Below, one piece after another: positions 27,544-36,798 of a stretch of DNA of 63,661 nucleotides. The notes under the pieces were generated by a model. That model was not told where the DNA came from. It worked only from the letters and a program-made list of their open reading frames with translations, and did no database searches. The position numbers were made by a program, and so were the translations under genes. Where the stretch lies: assembly GCF_024449025.1 (NCBI RefSeq), contig NZ_JAHLKM010000015.1, positions 1 through 63,661 on the forward strand, written 5' to 3'. This DNA comes from Natronomonas aquatica (lineage in GTDB: Archaea; Halobacteriota; Halobacteria; Halobacteriales; Haloarculaceae). Numbering within the stretch: the first letter of the stretch is position 1; every line of letters starts with the position of its first letter.

Positions 27544-29451
27544 TCAGTCGTCCCTGAGGAGCGTACTCCGGAGCTCCTCGTCGAGTTCGGCCGCCTCCAT
27601 CTTCTCGACGAGGGCCTCGAGGACGGACTCGCGCATCCCGGGGACGAACTTGATCGAGCCGACGACGAGATGACCGCCCCCGGAGACGCCCGCGCCCTCG
27701 ATTTCCGTCTGCAGTTCCGAGACCATGTTCGGGATGTCCAGACGGACGCCGTCGGACCGGAGCACGGCGAAGTCCGGACCGTAGCCGATCGTGATGACGG
27801 GATCGCCGGTCTCGGTCACTTTCCGGTCGTGGAGTTCGCCGGTCGTTTTCCCGGGCGCCGGGTAGGTGAACCGCCGGGCGTGGTTCTCGACGTCGAGCCG
27901 ATAGAGGTGTGTGCCGTTGTCGAGCTGTTCGTGCTCAACGTGGGGTTCGGCGTCCGCGAGTTGTTCCTCGACGTCCCGCCGGGCTCGCGAGGAGAGAAAG
28001 TCGACGAGTTCGCGGTGGCGGGCCTCGTCGTCACAGTCCAGATTGAGCGCGTCGTTGATCAGGTTCGGGCCGGACTGGTATCGGAGCCAGTGGGCGGCGT
28101 AATCGAGCGCTTCGACGATGTCGTCCAGATCGTCCTTCTCGTATCCCGCCTCGGCCGCGAGGTCCAGATACTCGTCCATCGCGTCGGCCTTCGATCGGTC
28201 CGCAAGGCCGGCGACCGCCGGAACGTGTTCGAGGTCGTCGGTGATCGAGGGATCGATCATCCGCGCCAGCTCGACACACATCATCCCGGTCGTGATCCGG
28301 TAGTCCTCGCCGTGGAGGTAGGGGTTGGCGTGGGCCTCGAGGAACGGGGCGACCGCGTCGGGGTCGGGATGGTGGTGGTCGGCGACGAGGATCGGGACGT
28401 CGTACTGGTCGAGCGCCCGGTAGGCGGGGACGTCCTCCTCGGTCGATCCGTTGTCGACCATAAAGAGCAGCGGGAGCCGCTGGCCGTGACGCTCCTCGTC
28501 CTCCAGGGCGAAGTTGAGATCGCGGGTGACGTCCTCCATCTCGTAGAAGGGCGCCTTCGAGGGCGAGCGCTTGAACAGGTGTCGCGGGGCGTCGGGGTCG
28601 GCATGGACCTCGGCGATGAAGTTCTCGACGGCGAGTTGGACCGGCAACGCCGCACACATCCCGTCGCCGTCGGCGTGGTGTCGGACCCGGATCGGCCGGG
28701 AGTCCAACACGGCGGTCCGGAGCCGCCGGGCGATGTCCTCGAGGTCCTCCCGGAGCGTCTCGAAGGCCGGCCACTCGATGAGCGGCTCGGTCTCGGCCGG
28801 CTCGGCGCGCGCCCGGAGTTCGGCGTCGACGGACGCCCGCACCTCGCGTTCGGCCGCGCCGTCGAATCGGGTGAGCTGATCGACCTCGAGCTGTGGGGCG
28901 CCCTCGTGAGCCTCGACGGTCCCGGTCACGCGGACGACGTCGTCGAGATCGACCTCGGGATAGGCACGGACGCCGGCAGCTTCGAAGGCGGCGGCGGGGA
29001 CGATCCCCGTACCGTCGCGGATCGAGAGGATCGTCGGCCCCGCGGTCTGTTTGATCTGGACGACGTCGCCTTCGACGGAGACCGTCTCGCCGATCCGGCC
29101 GGAGAGCCCCCCGATGTCGACGTCGTCGTCGGGGATGACGGCGGTTCGATCGGTTGAATCCGGATCGAGATCGACGTCCTCGAATCCGATATCGCCGTTT
29201 TCGCGGATCTCGACGAGTTCGACTATCAGTTCGTCGCCGACGGCGTACTCGCCGTCGAGGTTCGATTCGTGGACGAGTCCGGAGACGTGCTTGGAGAGAT
29301 CGACGAAGACGCCGTACTCGACGACCCCGTTGACGGTCGCCAGATACAGAGCCCCCTCCTCGGCATCGTCGAGGGTACAGCCGGGAGCGAGATCGTAGAC
29401 GACCCGATCTGTGGGGTCGGTGCCGGCCTCGCCGGCGGTGGATGAAGTCAT
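27544..29451 (-). CDS. DHH-family phosphoesterase with S1/OB domains (RecJ-like)
   Basis: 635-residue archaeal RecJ-like protein. An S1-type OB domain (about 25-90, GVVEYGVFVDLSKHVSGLVH) and a second OB domain (about 110-200, VSVEGDVVQIKQTAGPTIL) precede the DHH domain with HHADGDGM and ADHHHPDPDA and a DHHA1-type end with GAGVSGGGHLVVGSIKF. The metal-binding aspartates and histidines are present, so it is probably active as a phosphodiesterase or 5'-3' exonuclease. Related archaeal proteins associate with replication, but no replisome gene lies nearby. Confidence 0.88.
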   Translation of the reverse strand: MTSSTAGEAGTDPTDRVVYDLAPGCTLDDAEEGALYLATVNGVVEYGVFVDLSKHVSGLVHESNLDGEYAVGDELIVELVEIRENGDIGFEDVDLDPDSTDRTAVIPDDDVDIGGLSGRIGETVSVEGDVVQIKQTAGPTILSIRDGTGIVPAAAFEAAGVRAYPEVDLDDVVRVTGTVEAHEGAPQLEVDQLTRFDGAAEREVRASVDAELRARAEPAETEPLIEWPAFETLREDLEDIARRLRTAVLDSRPIRVRHHADGDGMCAALPVQLAVENFIAEVHADPDAPRHLFKRSPSKAPFYEMEDVTRDLNFALEDEERHGQRLPLLFMVDNGSTEEDVPAYRALDQYDVPILVADHHHPDPDAVAPFLEAHANPYLHGEDYRITTGMMCVELARMIDPSITDDLEHVPAVAGLADRSKADAMDEYLDLAAEAGYEKDDLDDIVEALDYAAHWLRYQSGPNLINDALNLDCDDEARHRELVDFLSSRARRDVEEQLADAEPHVEHEQLDNGTHLYRLDVENHARRFTYPAPGKTTGELHDRKVTETGDPVITIGYGPDFAVLRSDGVRLDIPNMVSELQTEIEGAGVSGGGHLVVGSIKFVPGMRESVLEALVEKMEAAELDEELRSTLLRDD

Positions 29452-29473
29452 TTGACGGATTTGGGCGCTGACA

Positions 29474-29484
29474 CGTTTTAAGGG
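29474..29484 (-). promoter_or_regulatory. TATA box for the DHH phosphoesterase gene
   Basis: Minus-strand CCCTTAAAACG is centred about 28 bp before ATG 29451. The 175-bp gap to the divergent aIF2-gamma gene also holds GTTTATCAGG (about 29587-29596), about 36 bp before ATG 29627. Confidence 0.6.
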
Positions 29485-29626
29485 TGTTGTATCTCCCCCG
29501 AAAAGCGCAACGAGCGGGACGGAGGCCGCCGTGGCGCGGGCGATCCGGGCTCCGAGCGGACAGTCCGGCGAAGCGCGGAACAGTAGGTTTATCAGGCCCA
29601 GGAATGGATATTCACGTCATTACTAA

Positions 29627-30856
29627 ATGACGCAGAAACACCGACAACCGGAGGTGAACATCGGGCTGGTCGGCCACGTCGACCACGGGAAGACGACCCT
29701 CGTGGAGGCGCTTTCCGGGGCGTGGACCGACCAACACTCCGAGGAGATGAAACGTGGCATCTCAATCCGCCTCGGCTACGCTGACGCGACGTTCCGGGAG
29801 TGTCCGGACCTCGAGGAACCCGAGCGGTACACTGTCGAGGAGAGCTGTCCGGACGGCTCCGAGAGCGAGCACCTCCGAACGGTGTCGTTCGTCGACGCGC
29901 CGGGACACGAGACGCTCATGGCGACGATGCTTTCGGGGGCCGCGATCATGGACGGCGCCGTGTTAGTCATCGCCGCCAACGAGCCCGTACCGCGCGCACA
30001 GACCGAAGAACACCTGATGGCGCTCGACATCATCGGGATCGAGAACATCGTCATCGCCCAGAACAAGATCGATCTGGTCGACCGCGAGCAGGCGGTCCGG
30101 AACTACGAGCAGATCGAGGCGTTCGTCGAGGGGACGGTCGCCGAGGACGCGCCGATCGTCCCGGTCTCCGCCCAGCAGGGCGCGAACACCGATCTGCTGA
30201 TCGGGACGATCGAGGAGGAGATTCCGACGCCCGAACGCGACCCGGACGCCGACGCGCAGTTGCAGATCGCCCGGTCGTTCGATATCAACCGACCGGGGAC
30301 GACCTGGGAGGACCTCACGGGCGGCGTCGTCGGCGGCTCGCTCACGCAGGGCCGTCTCGCCGTCGACGACGATATCGAGATCAAACCGGGCCGGGAGATC
30401 GAGGAGGGCGGCAGCTCCGAGTATCACCCCGTCGAGACGGCGGTCCGGTCGCTGCAGGCCGGCGGCGAGTTCGTCGAGGAGACCACGCCGGGGGGACTCC
30501 TCGGCGTCGGCACGGGGCTCGATCCCTCGCTGACGAAAGGCGACGCGCTGGCCGGACAGGTCGCCGGGCCGCCGGGATCGCTGCCGCCGACCCACGAGCG
30601 CTTTACGATGGACGTCGAGTTGCTCGATCGGGTCGTCGGGGAGGAGACCGACGAGATCGAGCCGATCAGCACGGGCGAGCCGCTGATGCTCACCGTCGGG
30701 ACGGCGACGACGGTCGGATCGGTCACGAGCGCGCGGGACGACGAGTGTGAAGTGCAGCTGAAACGCCCCGTCTGTGCAGCGTCGGGCGCAAAGATCGCGG
30801 TCAACCGACGCGTCGGCGCGCGCTGGCGGCTCATCGGCGTCGGAACGTTGCGGTGA
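29627..30856 (+). CDS. eif2g: Translation initiation factor aIF2 subunit gamma
   Basis: 409-residue GTPase subunit of aIF2, which brings initiator tRNA to the ribosome. G1 is GHVDHGKT at 16-23, G3 is DAPGH near 90, and G4 is NKID near 146; the switch segment [11 protein letters not shown] is typical. Family members usually have a zinc knuckle of two CxxC pairs just after this; here only the first Cys of each remains (RECPDL and ESCPDG). First gene of a co-oriented information-processing island; its stop overlaps the PIN gene start by 1 nt. Confidence 0.97.
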   Translation: MTQKHRQPEVNIGLVGHVDHGKTTLVEALSGAWTDQHSEEMKRGISIRLGYADATFRECPDLEEPERYTVEESCPDGSESEHLRTVSFVDAPGHETLMATMLSGAAIMDGAVLVIAANEPVPRAQTEEHLMALDIIGIENIVIAQNKIDLVDREQAVRNYEQIEAFVEGTVAEDAPIVPVSAQQGANTDLLIGTIEEEIPTPERDPDADAQLQIARSFDINRPGTTWEDLTGGVVGGSLTQGRLAVDDDIEIKPGREIEEGGSSEYHPVETAVRSLQAGGEFVEETTPGGLLGVGTGLDPSLTKGDALAGQVAGPPGSLPPTHERFTMDVELLDRVVGEETDEIEPISTGEPLMLTVGTATTVGSVTSARDDECEVQLKRPVCAASGAKIAVNRRVGARWRLIGVGTLR

Positions 30857-31236
30857 TGCGCGTGGTGCTCGATACGAACGCACTGATGGCGCCGGTCGAG
30901 GTCGGGGTCCGGACGTTCGAGGAACTCGATCGACTCCTCGGCGAGTACGACGCCGTCGTTCCCGAGGCCGTCCTTTCGGAACTCGACCGGCTCGCCGGGG
31001 GCGCGGGCGAGGCGGCGACAGCCGCAAGCGTCGGGAGCGACCTCGCACGCCGGGAGTGTGAGACGGTCGAGCACGGGGCGACGTACGCGGACGATGCGGT
31101 CGTCGAGATCGGCCGCCGGGCCGAAACCGAGTACGCGGTCACGAGCGATATGCCGCTCAGAGAGCGGCTGCTTGAAGCGAACGTTCCCGTAATCTGTTTA
31201 CGCGGGCGAACCAAATTCGAGATTACTGAGCCATAA
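30856..31236 (+). CDS. PIN-domain protein (probable ribonuclease)
   Basis: 126-residue PIN domain with the acidic active-site pattern: Asp in RVVLDTNALM at the N terminus, Glu in VPEAVLSELDRL, Asp in YADDAVVEIG and Asp in TSDMPLRERL. It resembles the Fcf1/Nob1-like PIN proteins conserved beside aIF2-gamma and rpo7 in archaea, so a role in rRNA or RNA processing is more likely than a toxin; no antitoxin gene is adjacent. Start ATG 30856 overlaps the aIF2-gamma stop (TGATG); a GTG at 30853 is an alternative. Confidence 0.88.
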   Translation: MRVVLDTNALMAPVEVGVRTFEELDRLLGEYDAVVPEAVLSELDRLAGGAGEAATAASVGSDLARRECETVEHGATYADDAVVEIGRRAETEYAVTSDMPLRERLLEANVPVICLRGRTKFEITEP

Positions 31237-31237
31237 C

Positions 31238-31807
31238 ATGTACAAACGGGTCCGACTCAAAGATACGGTCGAGGTACCGCCCAGACACCTCGCGGACGTA
31301 TCGCCCCAGCTCGTCAAACGGCTGTTGCAGGACAAACTCGAGGGACAGATGGACGAGGACGTCGGCAGCGTCGTCTCGGTCACGAAGGTCCACGACATCG
31401 GCGACGGCGCCGTGTTGCCGAACCGGCCCGGCGTCTACTACCGGGCGGAGTTCGACGCGGTCACCTTCGACCCCCAGATGCAGGAGGTCGTCGACGGCGA
31501 GGTCGTCGAGGTCGTCAACTTCGGCGCCTTCGTCGGGATCGGCCCCGTCGACGGCCTGCTGCACGTCTCGCAGATCTCCGACGAGTATCTGGCCTACGAC
31601 GAGGAGAACCAACAGCTCGCCTCCCGCGATTCCAACCGGGTGTTGAGCGTCGGCGACTCCGTCCGGGCACGGATCGTCACCAAGAGCATCGACGAGCGGA
31701 ACCCGCGGGACTCGAAGATCGGCCTGACGGCGAAACAGCCGGGACTCGGGAAACACGGGTGGCTCGAAGAGGAACGAAAGCGCCGCGAGGCGCAGGCGGG
31801 GGACTAG
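31238..31807 (+). CDS. rpo7: RNA polymerase subunit Rpo7 (E')
   Basis: 189-residue stalk subunit of archaeal RNA polymerase. N-terminal RNP-like tip domain beginning MYKRVRLKDTVEVPP, then an S1 domain (about 80-160) with VVNFGAFVGIGPVDGLLHVSQIS. It pairs with Rpo4 and guides nascent RNA. Immediately followed by spt4 with no gap, the conserved archaeal order. Confidence 0.97.
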   Translation: MYKRVRLKDTVEVPPRHLADVSPQLVKRLLQDKLEGQMDEDVGSVVSVTKVHDIGDGAVLPNRPGVYYRAEFDAVTFDPQMQEVVDGEVVEVVNFGAFVGIGPVDGLLHVSQISDEYLAYDEENQQLASRDSNRVLSVGDSVRARIVTKSIDERNPRDSKIGLTAKQPGLGKHGWLEEERKRREAQAGD

Positions 31808-32005
31808 ATGGCCTCCCGATTGGTGTGTCGGGACTGTCACCGCGTCCTCGACGTCGAGGGCGACGAGCAGTGTCCCGCCTGTGGGTCGAACTCGCTGACC
31901 GAGGACTGGGCCGGCTACGTCGTCATCGCCCACCCCGAGGAGAGCCGGATCGCCGAGGAGATGGGGATCACCGAGGCCGGACGGTACGCCCTGAAGGTCC
32001 GCTGA
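31808..32005 (+). CDS. spt4: Transcription elongation factor Spt4 (RpoE'')
   Basis: 65-residue zinc-ribbon protein with the pairs CRDC and CPAC in MASRLVCRDCHRVL and EQCPACGSNSLT, followed by DWAGYVVIAHPEESRIAEE. It binds Spt5 to form the processivity clamp on RNA polymerase. It starts directly after the rpo7 stop and ends 1 nt before the next gene. Confidence 0.97.
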   Translation: MASRLVCRDCHRVLDVEGDEQCPACGSNSLTEDWAGYVVIAHPEESRIAEEMGITEAGRYALKVR

Positions 32006-32006
32006 G

Positions 32007-32546
32007 ATGGCGACAATCCTCGCGAAACTGCCGGCCGGGATGCGCGACGACCTCAAGGAGCCGCTGGGGGAGGTCTACACCGATCCCGGGGCGCTTCTCG
32101 CCGCGGCGGACGAACCGATCGTCGCCGTCGGCGACATCGTCACGTACCACCTGCTCGAGGCGGGGCACCGGCCGACGGTGGCGATCGTCGACGGGAAGAC
32201 GAAACGCGAACGCGTCGAACGCGACGTACTCGACGCGATCGAGGAGTTCGACGGCCGGATCGACGTCGCCAACCCCCAGTCGACGATCACCGACGACCTG
32301 CTCGAGGCGATCGCGACCGCGCTGGCCGACCCCGAACCGACGGTGGTCGTCGTCGACGGCGAGGAGGACCTCGCCTCGTTGCCGGCCGTCCTGGCTGTCC
32401 CCGACGGCGGATCGGTCGTCTACGGCCAGCCCGAGGAGGGGATGGTGCTGGTGCCGGTCGATCCCGGGGTTCGAGAACGCTGCCGGACGCTCATCGGGCG
32501 GATGCAGAGTGACCTCGATCGGATCGAATCGGTCCTGTCGCCGTAG
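32007..32546 (+). CDS. GTP-dependent dephospho-CoA kinase (DUF359)
   Basis: 179-residue archaeal dephospho-CoA kinase, which phosphorylates the 3'-OH in the last step of CoA synthesis using GTP. Signatures are VAVGDIVTYHLLEAG, VAIVDGKTKRE, NPQSTITDDLLEAI and VVVVDGEEDLASLPAV with DGSVVYGQPEEGMVLV. It is placed in the rpo7-spt4 operon, a known archaeal linkage. Confidence 0.92.
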   Translation: MATILAKLPAGMRDDLKEPLGEVYTDPGALLAAADEPIVAVGDIVTYHLLEAGHRPTVAIVDGKTKRERVERDVLDAIEEFDGRIDVANPQSTITDDLLEAIATALADPEPTVVVVDGEEDLASLPAVLAVPDGGSVVYGQPEEGMVLVPVDPGVRERCRTLIGRMQSDLDRIESVLSP

Positions 32547-32605
32547 GGCGTTCAGCGTGAGACGTTCAACGCAGGGCTTTTTTTGGCCGGCCGCGAGTTC
32601 AGTTC

Positions 32606-32794
32606 ATGGCGATCGACCGAGCGTCGCTCCGGGAGCACTGGCCGTTCGTAGTCGGCGCGGCGATCATCGTAGTCGGGAACGTCGCGTACGTACTCGGAGA
32701 CGACTGGCGGCTCGGCGGGCCGCCGCTTTTTTTCGCCGTCGTCGTCGTGTTGCTCCTCGAGGTCGGCCGAACGCTGTATCGCCGGCAGGAATGA
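32606..32794 (+). CDS. Small membrane protein, unknown
   Basis: 62 residues with two hydrophobic helices (about 13-30 and 39-55) separated by a short polar loop and ending in a basic tail, so a small integral membrane protein with its basic end inside. No recognised family. A T-rich TATA-like element (GGCTTTTTTTGG, about 32576-32587) lies about 25-30 bp upstream, supporting expression. It sits between the dephospho-CoA kinase and rps24e genes, with no clear functional link. Confidence 0.65.
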   Translation: MAIDRASLREHWPFVVGAAIIVVGNVAYVLGDDWRLGGPPLFFAVVVVLLLEVGRTLYRRQE

Positions 32795-32824
32795 GTCTGA
32801 CGACGCCGTTCGCGGCTTCGAAAT

Positions 32825-32834
32825 CCTTTTAGGT
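32825..32834 (+). promoter_or_regulatory. TATA box for the rps24e-rps27ae-kae1 operon
   Basis: CCTTTTAGGT is centred about 35 bp before ATG 32865, implying a leader of only about 8-10 nt. Confidence 0.55.
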
Positions 32835-32864
32835 GTTTCGGGGGAATCTCACGGTAACGTAACC

Positions 32865-33188
32865 ATGGAAGTCGAAATCATAGAGGAGGACGAAAACCCG
32901 ATGTTACACCGGACTGACGTCCGGTTTCAGCTGACCCACGAGGAGGCGACGCCCTCGCGGCTCTCCGTTCGCGACTCGCTCGCGGCGAAGCTCAACAAGG
33001 ACGCGGGCGAGGTCGTCGTCCGCAAGCTCGACACGAAATACGGGATGCGAAAGACCGTCGGCTACGCGAAGATCTACGACGACGCCGACCACGCGAAGTC
33101 GGTCGAACAGGGCCACGCCCTAAAGCGGAACAAGATCGCCGCCGAGGAGAGCGGCGACGACGCCGAGCCCGAGGCGGAGGAGGCCTGA
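32865..33188 (+). CDS. rps24e: 30S ribosomal protein S24e
   Basis: 107-residue S24e with the conserved start MEVEIIEEDENPMLHRTDVR, the GKxxPSR-like region TPSRLSVRDSLAAKL and VVRKLDTKYGMRKTVGYAKIY. The C-terminal tail is acidic, a haloarchaeal adaptation. Followed 6 nt later by rps27ae. Confidence 0.97.
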   Translation: MEVEIIEEDENPMLHRTDVRFQLTHEEATPSRLSVRDSLAAKLNKDAGEVVVRKLDTKYGMRKTVGYAKIYDDADHAKSVEQGHALKRNKIAAEESGDDAEPEAEEA

Positions 33189-33194
33189 ATTCGG

Positions 33195-33329
33195 ATGGCG
33201 CGCTACGAACTCTACGGCGAGGACGGAACGGCCGACAGAGAGCAGTGTCCCCGCTGTGGCGATACGTTCCTCGGGGAGTATGGCGACCGCAGACACTGCG
33301 GGAAGTGCAGTTACACCGAGTACCTGTAG
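33195..33329 (+). CDS. rps27ae: 30S ribosomal protein S27ae
   Basis: 44-residue zinc-ribbon ribosomal protein; cysteines pair as CPRC and CGKC in [20 protein letters not shown] and CGKCSYTEY. Eukaryotic S27a is fused to ubiquitin; here it stands alone as in other archaea. It lies 3 nt upstream of the kae1-bud32 GTG, a conserved archaeal linkage. Confidence 0.96.
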   Translation: MARYELYGEDGTADREQCPRCGDTFLGEYGDRRHCGKCSYTEYL

Positions 33330-33332
33330 GCC

Positions 33333-34934
33333 GTGACCCGCGTCCTCGGCATCGAGGGGACCGCCTGGTGTGCCAGCGCGGCCGTCTTCGACGACGCGAC
33401 CGACGACATCTCGATCCGTTCTGACGCCTACCAGCCCGACAGCGGCGGGATCCACCCGCGAGAGGCCGCAGAACACATGCGGGAGGCGGTCCCGACCGTG
33501 GTCGAGTCGATCCTCGGGGAGGTCGAATCGACCTACGGGGACCCCTCCGAGACCCTCGACGCCGTCGCCTTCTCGCGTGGCCCCGGACTCGGGCCGTGTC
33601 TCCGGATCGTCGGCACCGCCGCGCGAGCGCTTGCGGGCGCGCTTTCCGTGCCGCTTGTCGGCGTCAACCACATGGTCGCCCACCTGGAGATCGGCCGCCA
33701 CCGCTCGGGATTCGACACGCCCGTCTGTCTGAACGCCTCCGGGGCGAACGCCCACGTGCTCGGCTACCACGACGGCCGGTATCGGGTGCTGGGCGAGACG
33801 ATGGACACCGGCGTCGGCAACGCCCTCGACAAGTTCACCCGCCACGTCGGCTGGACGCACCCGGGCGGACCGAAAGTCGAAGCCCACGCCCGGGAGGGCG
33901 AGTACGTCGAGTTGCCCTACGTCGTCAAGGGGATGGATTTCTCGTTTTCGGGGATCACGTCGGCGGCGAAAGCGGCTTACGACGAGGGGACGCCGGTCGA
34001 GGACGTCTGTCGCGGACTCGAGGAGACGGTCTTTGGGATGCTCACCGAGGTGAGCGAGCGAGCGCTCTCTCTGACCGGGGCCGAGGAACTCGTGTTGGGC
34101 GGTGGGGTCGGGCAGAACGGCCGCCTCGAAGGGATGCTCGAGACGATGTGTGAGGGGCGGGGCGCCGCCTTCTACGCGCCGGAACCGGAGTTCCTCCGGG
34201 ACAACGCCGGCATGGTCGCGGTGCTGGGGGCGAAAATGTACGACGCCGGGGACACGATCCAGATCGATGACTCGCGCGTGTTGCCGGACTTCCGGCCCGA
34301 CGAGGTCCCGGTGACGTGGCGCTCGGGGACGCCCGCCGAGCGGTCACGCGCGGACGGCGACCGCGAACAGGGCGCGGAGGCGGTCGTCGACCTCGCTACC
34401 GACGACGGCCGGGCATACAAGCGCCGGCTCTCGAAGGCGTACCGCCACCCCGAACTCGACCGGCGGCTCCGGCGACGGCGGACGCGCACCGAGGCGCGGC
34501 TCACGAGCGAGGCCAGACGGCTCGGCGTCCCGACGCCGGTCGTCTTCGACGTCGATCCCCCGGAGGGCCGGCTGGCGTTCGAGTTCGTCGGCACGGCCGA
34601 TCTCGGCGAGAAGATCACGGAATCGCGGGTCGAGGCCGTCGGCCGACACCTGGCGCGCTGTCACGAGGCCGGGTTCGTCCACGGCGATCCGACGCCGCGG
34701 AACGTCCGCGTCTCGGCAGATCGGACCTGGCTCATCGACTTCGGGCTCGGGTACTACACCGACGACGTCGAGGACTATGCGATGGACTTACACGTCTTCG
34801 AGGGCGCCCTCGGCGGGACGGCCGCCGATCCGGCGGCGCTGATCGAGGCCTTCGAGGACGCCTACCGCGAGGCGGGCGAAGAGCGTGTCCTCCGCCAGTT
34901 ACGGAGCATCGAACGTCGTGGCCGGTATCAGTGA
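33333..34934 (+). CDS. Kae1-Bud32 fusion (tRNA t6A synthesis, KEOPS)
   Basis: 533-residue fusion. Residues 1 to about 325 are Kae1/TsaD, which transfers threonylcarbamoyl to A37 of ANN-decoding tRNAs; it shows GIEGTAWCASAAVF, the metal-binding HMVAHLEIG and FSFSGITSA. Residues about 340-533 are the small kinase Bud32 with VHGDPTPRNVR near 449-459 and IDFGLGYYTDD near 467-477. Start is a GTG at 33333, 3 nt after rps27ae; the residues TRVLGIEGTAWC after it match the family. Fusion is found in several archaeal lineages. Confidence 0.95.
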   Translation: MTRVLGIEGTAWCASAAVFDDATDDISIRSDAYQPDSGGIHPREAAEHMREAVPTVVESILGEVESTYGDPSETLDAVAFSRGPGLGPCLRIVGTAARALAGALSVPLVGVNHMVAHLEIGRHRSGFDTPVCLNASGANAHVLGYHDGRYRVLGETMDTGVGNALDKFTRHVGWTHPGGPKVEAHAREGEYVELPYVVKGMDFSFSGITSAAKAAYDEGTPVEDVCRGLEETVFGMLTEVSERALSLTGAEELVLGGGVGQNGRLEGMLETMCEGRGAAFYAPEPEFLRDNAGMVAVLGAKMYDAGDTIQIDDSRVLPDFRPDEVPVTWRSGTPAERSRADGDREQGAEAVVDLATDDGRAYKRRLSKAYRHPELDRRLRRRRTRTEARLTSEARRLGVPTPVVFDVDPPEGRLAFEFVGTADLGEKITESRVEAVGRHLARCHEAGFVHGDPTPRNVRVSADRTWLIDFGLGYYTDDVEDYAMDLHVFEGALGGTAADPAALIEAFEDAYREAGEERVLRQLRSIERRGRYQ

Positions 34935-34976
34935 CCGGAACCGGGAATCCGATACCATCGGTGGCGGCAAGGGAGT

Positions 34977-34985
34977 GCATATAAG
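34977..34985 (+). promoter_or_regulatory. TATA box for the DUF5808-like gene
   Basis: GCATATAAG is centred about 29 bp before ATG 35010, a close match to the haloarchaeal TATA consensus. Confidence 0.65.
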
Positions 34986-35009
34986 TTCCGCGCGGCCGTA
35001 GTCCCGAGC

Positions 35010-35285
35010 ATGCCCGAAAAACCGCAGTCAGGCAAGCTGTTCGGTATCCCGTATAATTTCGAACGCCCCTCCATCGGCCGGATGATGTCGTCCTACTGGC
35101 AACCCGGCAAAGGTATGCTCGTCGAGAAACCGTTCGGTGTCGGCTACACGCTGAATTTGGCGAACTGGCGGTCGTGGCTCGTGTTGGGTGTCGCCGCGGC
35201 GCTGTTCTACCAGCAGCAGGGCTCCGCCGAATCGATCGACGAAGACGAGGCGGACGAACCGGTCGAGGTCGTCGTCGACGAGTAG
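35010..35285 (+). CDS. DUF5808-like haloarchaeal protein with one membrane helix
   Basis: 91 residues. The N-terminal half holds LFGIPYNFERPSIGRMMSSY and a Trp-Gln-Pro-Gly (WQPG) turn, resembling what I recall as DUF5808; then a hydrophobic stretch (about 52-68, WRSWLVLGVAAALFY) that likely spans the membrane, and an acidic tail. Function unknown. It has its own promoter and neighbours (Kae1-Bud32, HisS) give no functional clue. Confidence 0.7.
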   Translation: MPEKPQSGKLFGIPYNFERPSIGRMMSSYWQPGKGMLVEKPFGVGYTLNLANWRSWLVLGVAAALFYQQQGSAESIDEDEADEPVEVVVDE

Positions 35286-35386
35286 TTAGATCCGTAGAGA
35301 TTCTTTCGACCCCCGGACGGAGCGACTCGGGCTGGCTGTCGTTTCCGAGCGCGACGTTCGAGCGTCCGCCGCCGACGGGGATCGCA

Positions 35387-35396
35387 CCTTTTAGGG
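35387..35396 (+). promoter_or_regulatory. TATA box for hisS
   Basis: CCTTTTAGGG is centred about 28 bp before ATG 35419, consistent with a leaderless mRNA. Confidence 0.6.
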
Positions 35397-35418
35397 GATC
35401 GCCCCCGAACGGTTCGGC

Positions 35419-36717
35419 ATGTACGACGGCCTGAAGGGGTTCCGGGAGTTCTACCCCGAGGAGATGTCCGCCCGGCGGGCGGTCACGGACACGATCGAAG
35501 ACCGGGTTCGGCGCTACGGGTTCCGGGAGATCGGGACGCCGGCGCTGGAGCGGACGCAACTGTACACCGACAAGTCCGGCGAGGAGATAGTCGAGGAGCT
35601 GTACGCCTTCGAGGACAAGGGCGGCCGGGAGGTCGCGCTGACCCCGGAGCTGACGCCGACGGTCGCACGGATGGTTGTCGCGAAGGGCGGCGAACTCCGA
35701 AAGCCGATCAAGTGGTTCTCGACGCGGCCCTTCTGGCGCTACGAGCAGGTCCAGCAGGGGCGGTTCCGGGAGTTCTACCAGACGAACGTCGATATATTCG
35801 GCTCCGATCACCCCGAAGCGGACGCCGAGATCCTCGCGGCGGCCGCCGACGTCATGACCGATCTGGGGCTGACCGGCGGAGACTTCGAGTTCCGGGTCTC
35901 CCACCGGGACATCCTCGGCGGACTGCTCGAATCGATCGACAGCGACGTCGAGACGACCGAGGCGATCCGGGCGGTCGACAAAAAGGAGAAGATAGACACC
36001 GAGGCGTACTACGAGTTGCTCGTCGAGGCGGGGCTGACCCGATCGGAGGCCGAATCGTTCGATTCGGTGCTGGAAACCGACGACCTCGGGGAGCTGATCG
36101 CGTTCGCCGGTACCGACCGCGTCGAGGCGGCCGTCGGGAACCTGCGAGCCGTCCTCGAGGCGGCCGAATCGTTCGACGTCCGGGAGTTCTGTACGGTCTC
36201 TCTGGAGACCGCCCGCGGGCTGGACTACTACACCGGCGTCGTCTTCGAGTGTTTCGACACTGCCGGGGACGTCTCCCGATCGGTCTTCGGTGGCGGGCGC
36301 TACGACGACCTCATCGAGGGGTACGGCGGCGAGCCGACACCGGCCGTCGGCGTCGGGATCGGCCACGAGACGCTGTCGCTGCTCTGTCAGCGCGCCGGCG
36401 TCTGGCCCGAGGACGCGGCCGGAACGGACTATTACGTGCTGACGGTCGGCGACACCCGACGGAAAGCCCTCGAGATCGCCCGGGAGCTCCGGGAGCTCGG
36501 CCATGTCGTCGAGTCGGACCTCTCGGGACGGGGGTTCGGCGATCAGCTCTCGTACGCCGACGGGATCGGCGCCGGGACGGTCGTGATCGTCGGCGAGCAG
36601 GACCTCGAAGACGACGCGGTGACGATCAAGGACATGGAATCCGGCGAGCAGACCCAGGCGCCGCTGTCTTCGTTCCCGCCGGCGGAGGGGCGGCCGACCT
36701 ACGAGGACTTCGCCTGA
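35419..36717 (+). CDS. hisS: Histidyl-tRNA synthetase
   Basis: 432-residue class II synthetase. Motif 2-like FSTRPFWRYEQVQQGRFREFYQ, the histidine-specific RGLDYYTGVVFE, and motif 3 GGGRYDDL with PAVGVGIGHETL; a C-terminal anticodon-binding domain (about 335-420) follows. Size is normal. Starts MYDGLKGFREFYPEEM at 35419. Confidence 0.96.
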   Translation: MYDGLKGFREFYPEEMSARRAVTDTIEDRVRRYGFREIGTPALERTQLYTDKSGEEIVEELYAFEDKGGREVALTPELTPTVARMVVAKGGELRKPIKWFSTRPFWRYEQVQQGRFREFYQTNVDIFGSDHPEADAEILAAAADVMTDLGLTGGDFEFRVSHRDILGGLLESIDSDVETTEAIRAVDKKEKIDTEAYYELLVEAGLTRSEAESFDSVLETDDLGELIAFAGTDRVEAAVGNLRAVLEAAESFDVREFCTVSLETARGLDYYTGVVFECFDTAGDVSRSVFGGGRYDDLIEGYGGEPTPAVGVGIGHETLSLLCQRAGVWPEDAAGTDYYVLTVGDTRRKALEIARELRELGHVVESDLSGRGFGDQLSYADGIGAGTVVIVGEQDLEDDAVTIKDMESGEQTQAPLSSFPPAEGRPTYEDFA

Positions 36718-36798
36718 GCGGCGCCCGATCGTGGCGGGGCGCGCCGATCGAAGATGTTCGGCGGAATCCCCAGGGGCGGGTGTGCCCTACAGTACGGT

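Noticed and set aside
30856-31236. PIN-domain gene as a toxin of a toxin-antitoxin pair
   Set aside because: No antitoxin-like gene adjoins it, and its place between aIF2-gamma and rpo7 is a conserved archaeal linkage of an RNA-processing type PIN protein.
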